Shown: piece after piece, positions 58,674 to 64,000 of the stretch
Numbering within the stretch: position 1 is the stretch's first letter
Layout: each line of letters begins with the position of its first letter
NCBI GenBank assembly: GCA_052390115.1
Contig: JBQTHE010000057.1
Span: 1-64,000 of the forward strand
Source: GCA-003244245 sp052390115
GTDB lineage: Bacteria; Actinomycetota; Actinomycetes; Mycobacteriales; Pseudonocardiaceae
DNA: 64,000 nt
Reading direction: 5' to 3'
Position numbers and translations under genes: made by a program
The notes under the pieces: generated by a model
What the model was told of the DNA's origin: nothing
Database searches by the model: none
The model's input: only the letters and a program-made list of their open reading frames with translations

Positions 58674-60173
58674 CTAGCGGCAACCGCAGGTTCGCAGTTG
58701 CGCGGCCAAGGCGTCCAGCCGCGGACGAACCGACACCGGGTTGGGCCCGTTGGACAGCAGCGCGAACACCAGCACCCTCCCTTCGGAGTCCAGCACGGTG
58801 CCGGCGAGGCTGTTGACGCCGGTCAGAGTGCCGGTCTTGGCTCGGACCCAGCCCCGGCCGCCGGCCGCCGGACCCTCGTAGCGGTCGACCAGCGTGCCGC
58901 TGCTACCCGCCACCGGGAGTCCCACCAGCATCGGGCGCAGCGCGGCGGTCCGCCGCTGGGACTCGTCGGGGGCGGCGGCGGCGCTCAGCAGGTCGGTGAG
59001 CAGCAGCGCCGGGACCGCATCCTGCACCGACAGCCCGCTGCCATCCATCAGGGTGACGCCACTGACGTCGAATTCGTGGTCGCGCAGCACCGTAAGCACC
59101 GCCTGCGTTGCCCCGGAGAACGACGGCTGCGCGCCGGTCGCCCGAGCCACCTCGCGGGCCAGCGTCTCGGCGAGCACGTTGTCCGATCTGCTCAGCACCG
59201 TGGCGACCAGGTCCTGGACCGGTGGGGACGACACCTTGCCGAACACCGCAGCCCCAGGCGCAGCGCTTCCGACCGCGACGGTGTCGGGGTCGGCCCCCAG
59301 CCGGCGGGCCAATTCCGCCGCCGCCGCGATCGCCGGCTTGGCTGCTCGTGGCGAGACCTCTTGAGTGGGGTCGGCACGTGCCCCGTCGAGCATCACCGGC
59401 TGGATCGGAGCGATGTATCCGCCAGCCACGTCTTCCGGGACCCAACCCGGCGCGAAGGCTTCGCCGGTGTAGCGGTCCACGTCGACCAGGACGCGAAGCA
59501 CCGGCCCGGGCGCGGCTGCCCGCACCTGGCTGACCAGGTCATCCAGCCGGGCGGCACCGGGGTATACGGTCACCGTGCCGGGTTTCGCCGCGGACAGCGT
59601 CGGGTCGCCGCCGCCGATCAGCACGACGGTGCCCGGCTCGGAGCCGGCCAGCACGGTGGTGTGAAACCGGGCCTGGTGATCGAGCGCGAGCAGCGCAGCC
59701 GCACTGGTGAGCAGTTTGGCGGTCGACCCGGGCACCACCGGTGTTCCCGGTTGTCGCTGCCACAGCACCGTGCCGGTTGCCGGGTCGACCACCTGACCGG
59801 ACAGCGTGCCTAGCCCGCCGGCCGCGACCAGGGGGGCGAGCATGGCGCCGACTCCTGAACTGGTCGGTGCCGGGCCGTCGACGGCGGCCGGGCGCAACGC
59901 CGGATGCGGGATCACCGGAGCGGGTGGAGGCGCGATCGCCGCGACCGCACCGACCGCGGCCAGGTGCCTGGCCAGCACCGGGCCGCCAAACCCGATGCCG
60001 GTCCCGGTGACCGCGGCGAGCACCAGGACGGCGACGATCACCGCGACCCGCTTGCCGCGCTGGGCGGGTAGGCGCAGCGTGGCACCGATCCGGCCACCAA
60101 GTCCCGGCACCCGTTGGCTCCTGTTACCTGAGATGTCTGTCTTGACTGAGCCGGGTGCGACACGGTTCAGCAC
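58674..60173 (-). CDS. dacB: D-alanyl-D-alanine carboxypeptidase/endopeptidase (PBP4 type)
   Basis: Peptidoglycan-trimming penicillin-binding protein of class C. The protein of about 499 residues has one N-terminal membrane anchor (VAVIVAVLVLAAVTGTGIGF). Active-site motifs: SxxK in VPGSTAKLLTSAAALL, SxN in SRSDNVLAETLAREV, KTG in VRAKTGTLTGVNSLAG. The start is uncertain; GTG 60173 gives a short cytoplasmic tail, and the frame is open to 60278. It is followed by the metalloprotease (gap 20 bases). Confidence 0.9.
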   Translation of the reverse strand: MLNRVAPGSVKTDISGNRSQRVPGLGGRIGATLRLPAQRGKRVAVIVAVLVLAAVTGTGIGFGGPVLARHLAAVGAVAAIAPPPAPVIPHPALRPAAVDGPAPTSSGVGAMLAPLVAAGGLGTLSGQVVDPATGTVLWQRQPGTPVVPGSTAKLLTSAAALLALDHQARFHTTVLAGSEPGTVVLIGGGDPTLSAAKPGTVTVYPGAARLDDLVSQVRAAAPGPVLRVLVDVDRYTGEAFAPGWVPEDVAGGYIAPIQPVMLDGARADPTQEVSPRAAKPAIAAAAELARRLGADPDTVAVGSAAPGAAVFGKVSSPPVQDLVATVLSRSDNVLAETLAREVARATGAQPSFSGATQAVLTVLRDHEFDVSGVTLMDGSGLSVQDAVPALLLTDLLSAAAAPDESQRRTAALRPMLVGLPVAGSSGTLVDRYEGPAAGGRGWVRAKTGTLTGVNSLAGTVLDSEGRVLVFALLSNGPNPVSVRPRLDALAAQLRTCGCR

Positions 60174-60396
60174 GGCAGACGCAGCCCCTAGCGCGCCACC
60201 GGAGGTCGGCCCGCCCGGGCGAAGCGTAACGCACGCTCTCCCGCCGAACTTCCCCCCACAAGGGATCGCACTTGCCACCCGAGAACAGGTTCGCAGGACG
60301 TAACTGCCGTGAACCTGACACCACCGACGTCCAAGTAGGGCGAAACGTCCGTGACGTCGAGTTCACGGGCCCACCCACTGCGCTAACGTCCGGTGG

Positions 60397-60918
60397 GTGG
60401 AGTTCGACGTCACCATCGAGATCCCCAAGGGCACCCGCAACAAGTACGAGATGGATCACAAGAGCGGCCGGATCAGGCTCGATCGCATGCTGTTCACCGC
60501 CACCCAGTACCCGGCTGACTACGGCTTCGTCGACAACAGTCTCGGCGCGGACGGCGACCCGCTAGACGCGCTGGTGCTGGTGCAAGAACCCACCTTCCCC
60601 GGCTGCTTGATCCGCTGCCGGGCGGTAGGCATGTTCCGCATGCGCGACGAGCAGGGCGGCGACGACAAGGTGCTCTGCGTGCCCGCCAATGATCCCCGGG
60701 TGAATCACATGCGCGACGTTCACGACGTCGACGAGTTCTACCGTCTGGAGATCCAGCACTTCTTCGAGGTGTACAAAGCACTCGAGCCCGGCAAGAGCGT
60801 CGAGGGTGCCCACTGGGTGGACCGAGAGGCAGCGGAGCAGGAGATCCGGATCTCCTGGAACCGGGCCCGCGATTCGGGCGCAGCCGCACGACCCGAGACC
60901 GATCCTGGCGACGCCTGA
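60397..60918 (+). CDS. ppa: Inorganic pyrophosphatase
   Basis: Hydrolyses pyrophosphate and drives biosynthesis. The 173-residue family I enzyme has VTIEIPKGTRNKYEMDHKSG, YPADYGFVDNSLGADGDPLD with the catalytic DxxxxDxxxxD pattern, and RLEIQHFFEVYKALEPGKSV. GTG start; synteny with dacB matches Rv3627c-Rv3628. It runs opposite to dacB. Confidence 0.96.
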   Translation: MEFDVTIEIPKGTRNKYEMDHKSGRIRLDRMLFTATQYPADYGFVDNSLGADGDPLDALVLVQEPTFPGCLIRCRAVGMFRMRDEQGGDDKVLCVPANDPRVNHMRDVHDVDEFYRLEIQHFFEVYKALEPGKSVEGAHWVDREAAEQEIRISWNRARDSGAAARPETDPGDA

Positions 60919-60969
60919 CCGCCAGCGACCGGGTCAACGTCACCGCGCGGGTCAACGTCACCGCGCGGG

Positions 60970-61794
60970 TTATCGCTTCCCGCGGGCGAAGGTGATCAGT
61001 GAGATCGCCGGACGGTGTGCGCGGAGTACCGGTAGGTGCCTGAGCAGCGGCGCGGGCCATCCCCAGAGGCCGCGGCCACGAGGTAGCTGGAGATCAGTGA
61101 GCGTGGCGACGGCCGGCAGCCGTTGCGGAAGCTGGGCGAGCTGAGACACGGAGATACCGAACGGCATCGGCGGCGCGGTGTAGGTGGGGGAAAGTCTCCA
61201 CCCGCGCAGCGTGCGTCTGTGCAACCAGCGGGGGATCGTGTCGAAGACCATCCGACCGTCCGGGAAGCGCCGCGCGCAGTCGGTGATCAGGGCGAACACG
61301 TCGGCGGGCGGCAGGTACATCAGCAGGCCCTGCGCGCTGATGAGCACATCGGCGTCCGGCTCGACAGCGTCCATCCAGGATCGGTCCAGCGCGGAGCGGG
61401 CGACATTGCGTACCTGGGGCTCGGTGGGCAGCAACTGCTCGCGCAGGGCGATGATCTCGGGAAGGTCTACTGACACCCAGTGGACCAGGGGGTCGGCGAT
61501 GCGCCAGAAGCCGGTCTCCAGACCCTCGCCGAGGGAGACGACGGTTCCGCCGGGGTGCTCGGCGAGGAACTCGCGCATCACCTGGTCGAAGCACAGCGCA
61601 CGCAACGGGTGGCTCTGGGACGGTCTGCCGAAGGCGCGCTGGTACGGGTGATCGATGCTGCGGCGTAGCTCCACCGCCCACGGGTCGTGGATCAGTGCGT
61701 CCGGGCGGGCCGCCTCGCTGGCGCGGTTATGCAGGGTCCACAGGGTCGTCTCCGGGACGCCCCTCAGTCGCGCGCCGTCCACCTTCTCGTCCAT
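60970..61794 (-). CDS. LCM-type O-methyltransferase
   Basis: A 274-residue SAM methyltransferase of the leucine carboxyl methyltransferase/PKS O-methyltransferase type: VPETTLWTLHNRASEAARPD, then a SAM-binding region GTVVSLGEGLETGFWRIADP and HWVSVDLPEIIALREQLLP. ISAQGLLMYLPPADVFALI is also typical. GGCGGAG precedes the ATG. It follows another methyltransferase gene on the same strand by 67 bases, and the pair may be controlled by the Fur-like box at 62633. Confidence 0.88.
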   Translation of the reverse strand: MDEKVDGARLRGVPETTLWTLHNRASEAARPDALIHDPWAVELRRSIDHPYQRAFGRPSQSHPLRALCFDQVMREFLAEHPGGTVVSLGEGLETGFWRIADPLVHWVSVDLPEIIALREQLLPTEPQVRNVARSALDRSWMDAVEPDADVLISAQGLLMYLPPADVFALITDCARRFPDGRMVFDTIPRWLHRRTLRGWRLSPTYTAPPMPFGISVSQLAQLPQRLPAVATLTDLQLPRGRGLWGWPAPLLRHLPVLRAHRPAISLITFARGKR

Positions 61795-61861
61795 GGGAAC
61801 TCCGCCTCGTCATCAACATGGCCGGCAGTGGACGGGGATGCGGCACGCCTGCTCAGCCTGC

Positions 61862-62587
61862 TCATGCCGAACTCCGTCGAACGATGAACAAGTCCGGGTA
61901 ACGGCGCTCGGCGGCGAGCCCCGCCGCGGCGATCTCGGCAAGCAGCTGATCGGACGTGATGGTCCACCAGTGGTAGCGCGCCTCGGCCTCGGCGATCAGG
62001 TCATCACCCTCAAAGGTGCGATAGGTCATCCGCCACTGCACCGATTCCGGGCCGTCCGGTTCCGCCTCACCGCTTCCCGCGTAGCGGCGGTGGCCGACGG
62101 TGGAGGTGACGAACTCCGTGCGTGGGACCGCGACCGGCTCCGCAGGCGGCTGCAGGTTGACCACCGCCGGTGCACCCGGCGCCAGCCGGACCGCCAGCTG
62201 CTGCCACAGCTCGCCCCGCTGCGCGGCCGACAGGTGGCCGAGCATGTGCATCCCGATCATCCCACCCAGTTGCTCGGGCAGCATCACCTCGCCGAGCGTG
62301 CCAGGCACCACCGTGACCCGGGCCGGACCATCCGGGCGTGCCAGCACCCGGGTGAACAGCGCCGCCCGCAGAGCCGGCGAGGGTTCCACCGCCAGCACCG
62401 TGGACCCGGCTATCGCGTCCAGGATGACCTCGGTACCCAAACCCGTGCCGGCACCGAGGTCAAGCACGGGTCCCGCCGATACATCGACACCGGCCAGGCA
62501 ATCCACCAAAGCCGGCCCCAGCCACCGCCAAGCCTGCCGGGACATCAGCTCCAAGAACTCGGCGGCGACGGCGTAAGGATCGGTCAC
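61862..62587 (-). CDS. Class I SAM-dependent methyltransferase
   Basis: A 241-residue methyltransferase with motif I VLDLGAGTGLGTEVILDAIA, LAVEPSPALRAALFTRVLA and LGGMIGMHMLGHLSAAQRGE. RARYHWWTITSDQ-type sequence (EARYHWWTITSDQLLAEIAA) closes the core. GTG 62587 has GAGGAGC upstream. First of two methyltransferase genes; a Fur-family box lies 46 bases before its start. The substrate is unknown; a role in a metal-related metabolite is possible. Confidence 0.86.
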   Translation of the reverse strand: MTDPYAVAAEFLELMSRQAWRWLGPALVDCLAGVDVSAGPVLDLGAGTGLGTEVILDAIAGSTVLAVEPSPALRAALFTRVLARPDGPARVTVVPGTLGEVMLPEQLGGMIGMHMLGHLSAAQRGELWQQLAVRLAPGAPAVVNLQPPAEPVAVPRTEFVTSTVGHRRYAGSGEAEPDGPESVQWRMTYRTFEGDDLIAEAEARYHWWTITSDQLLAEIAAAGLAAERRYPDLFIVRRSSA

Positions 62588-62632
62588 GGACAGCTCCTCA
62601 GCGCAGGATCTCGGTAGGCAGCTCAGTCGGTC

Positions 62633-62651
62633 GATAGTGATTATCATTCTA
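62633..62651 (-). promoter_or_regulatory. Fur/Zur-family box
   Basis: On the minus strand TAGAATGATAATCACTATC matches the classical 19-bp Fur box (GATAATGATAATCATTATC) at 16 of 19 positions. It lies 46 bases before the methyltransferase start and so would repress the pair when the metal is abundant. Whether the regulator is Fur or Zur cannot be told. Confidence 0.68.
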
Positions 62652-62899
62652 GTGACCCGGCTGGCCTGGACCGGATCAAGCACGCCAACGACGGGCTAGC
62701 GGTCAAGCTCGTCCCGCTCACGCTCACCGCGATGCCGTCGTGCAGCTCGGGGTGCCACTCGTCGTCGCCGCGGTGTCGGTCTATAGAGACACCCTGTCCA
62801 GTTCCAGCCGGCGTTCCGGACGCGGGGTTCAGCGAGGTCGGCACGCTGCGCCAGATCAACGATCGCTGGTTGTTCGTCGCCATCCGTTGATCGAACGGT

Positions 62900-63340
62900 T
62901 CATGCGGAAATACTCCCGGGCATCGGCAGCTCGAGCGTGACCCAGTGGCTGCGCTCGTCGACGCGGGCGCCGGGTTCGAACTCATCGACGATCCGGCCGG
63001 CGGACATCCGCGTTGAACTCCAGCGGGCGGGAGCCGGCCTTCGGCGCGTAGGGGATGTGCGGCGGGAACGCTTGGTCCGGTGGTCGGGCGAGACCGTTGA
63101 ACAGCGTGGTCGCGCGGGGGCAGCGCGTAGTTAATGCTGCACGTACCTTCGGGTCCCTGAGCGCCGGGTTGTCGTTGAGGTTCGTCCCCGCGTCCCCGAC
63201 ATGGAGACTTATCGGGGCTATGACGTCCCGATAGCCCCGATAAGTCTCCATGTCGGGATGCGACAGCGGATCTGTGATTGGTAGTACGGCTGCTTCAACC
63301 GCAGTACGAGAGCGCTATCGTCCGGGCCGCCGATCGACGC
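62900..63340 (-). pseudogene. Decayed family 5 ABC-transporter substrate-binding protein gene
   Basis: Minus-strand fragments in the right order: PDDSALVLRLKQPYYQ (63279-63332), GDAGTNLNDNPALRDPKVRA then TLFNGLARPPDQAFPPHIPY and GSRPLEFNADVR (about 63010-63190), and, one frame over, GRIVDEFEPGARVDERSHWV then LELPMP (to the stop at 62900). These match the core of OppA/DppA/CntA-type proteins, but most of the middle is missing, a frameshift lies near 63010 and a 63-bp palindrome sits between the first two fragments. The region down to 62690 has no intact gene. Confidence 0.62.
63195..63257. repeat. 63-bp long inverted repeat (27-bp perfect arms)
   Basis: Arms 63195-63221 (starting CCCGACATGGAGACTTATCG) and 63231-63257 are perfect complements around a nine-base centre. 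It lies inside the pseudogene, at the junction of two fragments. Core TCGGGGCTAT resembles the inner part of family A, but the arms are unrelated. Confidence 0.9.
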
Positions 63341-63706
63341 GGTAGTCGTTGCGATACCGACGAAACTGTTGTCCGGGTGCCGATCCAGCGTTGCATGTAG
63401 GCTTTCTCGACTTCCGTCGTGAACGCCTTGGTTTGCCTGGTTATTCTGGTCATCATCGCTGGTGGGGCCGCACGCGGTCGCGAAACATCAGCACGATTTC
63501 AATGTCGAGCACACGCCACCGGTGGGGCGATCGTGGTACGAGCATTGACGAGCCGGTCCGTAGAACCTTCACCGTGTGGTCTCCAGGACGGTGCGCAATC
63601 AGACGATTGCGCAATGACGTGCGCACATGTGAGTGTGACAATGTACCCATGTGTGCGATGCGATGACGACACCTGTTTTCTTTTGCGGTACTGTCGGAGA
63701 CCTAGA
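63341..63706. other. Intergenic stretch without recognisable gene
   Basis: I see no intact gene here. It lies between the pseudogene and the promoter of the COG0523-like gene. Short open frames on both strands lack ribosome sites and family features. Confidence 0.5.
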
Positions 63707-63721
63707 TGGAAACGGTTGTCA
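63707..63721 (+). promoter_or_regulatory. Zur-box candidate
   Basis: TGGAAACGGTTGTCA matches the mycobacterial Zur core TGAAAACGATTTTCA at 12 of 15 positions. It lies 15 bases before the start of the COG0523-like gene, a position where repression would be direct. Confidence 0.6.
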
Positions 63722-63736
63722 ACTAGAGGAGGAACG

Positions 63737-64000
63737 GTGGCGAACACCGCGCGCACACCGGTGGTCGTCGTGTCCGGGCTGGCCGCTGCTGCCGCCCATG
63801 ACGTGGCCGACGCGTTGCTCGACGTGCATACCGCGGTCGTCCACCACGACCTGACCCAGTTACCGCGCGGCATGCTGGTCAGGCGGGTCCGCCGCGGGAC
63901 GAACGACTACACGACCGTTGTGCGACTCCCGCACGGTTGTGTGTCGTGCGCGCTTCGCGCGGAGCTGCTGCCGTTGCTGCGCAGCCTGGCCACAGCGGTG
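63737..64000 (+). CDS. COG0523/CobW-like protein with degenerate P-loop (3' end outside window)
   Basis: The first 88 residues are in the window, with GAGGAGG before the GTG. VVVVSGLAAAAAHDVADALL stands where GTPases have GxxGxGKT, so the nucleotide motif is lost. HGCVSCALRAELLPLLRSLA keeps the metal-binding Cys pair (GCVSC) of COG0523. This combination resembles Rv0106-type proteins, which belong to zinc-starvation regulons. Role: probably zinc handling when zinc is scarce (inference). Confidence 0.7.
   Translation, partial: MANTARTPVVVVSGLAAAAAHDVADALLDVHTAVVHHDLTQLPRGMLVRRVRRGTNDYTTVVRLPHGCVSCALRAELLPLLRSLATAV

Noticed and set aside
60174..60278. N-terminal extension of dacB to 60278
   Set aside because: Gly/Ser-rich, Cys-containing stretch without family similarity; kept as a possibility only.

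Overview
The window is chromosomal DNA from a high-GC actinobacterium, most likely a member of the Pseudonocardiaceae or a close relative. This rests on very high GC with GTG and TTG starts, the actinobacterial genes lsr2, clpC, mhuD, the DUF3159/DUF3180/DUF6779 families, an IdeR-like iron box, and a right half that follows the gene order I recall for Mycobacterium tuberculosis Rv3588c-Rv3628. The taxon is an inference. I saw no tRNA, rRNA, CRISPR array, insertion sequence or prophage.

Left half (1-34 kb), mixed and partly accessory. A TPP riboswitch sits between divergent thiO and thiE. A secreted S1 protease, a DUF3159 membrane protein, a TetR/rhodanese divergon and an acyl-ACP desaturase follow. 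An acyltransferase gene overlaps a VapBC pair (7.7-6.3 kb). A four-gene operon at 8.5-12.3 kb (XRE-type regulator with an unrecognised C-terminal domain, GT-A glycosyltransferase, Cys-nucleophile hydrolase, methyltransferase) lies behind a clean palindromic operator and is the best candidate for an undescribed system. A second VapBC pair follows, whose PIN toxin has His in place of an expected Asp. A tightly coupled minus-strand operon (18.1-13.2 kb) links a DUF2064 transferase, a methyltransferase, a membrane-anchored molybdopterin oxidoreductase, a membrane protein and a two-component system. Next come glpX, a small HTH gene, a LigD-type PE-polymerase without ligase domain, an S51 peptidase fused to a CysRS-like C-terminal domain, a Ros/MucR-like zinc finger, partner-switching regulators (STAS, STAS-HATPase, MEDS-HATPase-HTH), and a tandem duplication of a maleylpyruvate-isomerase-like gene leading into a LAL-type LuxR regulator.

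Right half (34-62 kb), conserved core. Beta-carbonic anhydrase, mutY and mhuD face clpC. An iron-linked insert (IdeR box, FhuF-like reductase, diacylglycerol kinase, DUF2231) lies before lsr2 and lysS. Then follow pantothenate/CoA genes (DUF2520-panC-panD-coaX), PrsW, folate genes (folE-folP-folB-folK-DUF3180), ftsH, hpt, tilS, a DUF2342-type metalloprotease, dacB and ppa. The right end holds two methyltransferases behind a Fur-family box, a decayed peptide/metal-type ABC binding-protein gene, and the start of a COG0523-like gene with a degenerate P-loop behind a Zur-like box.

Across the window there are long inverted repeats of about 61-68 bp. Four share one arm sequence, two provide the stop codon of the upstream gene, and one lies inside the pseudogene. 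Two arrays of related 22-bp tandem repeats both lie between convergent gene pairs.
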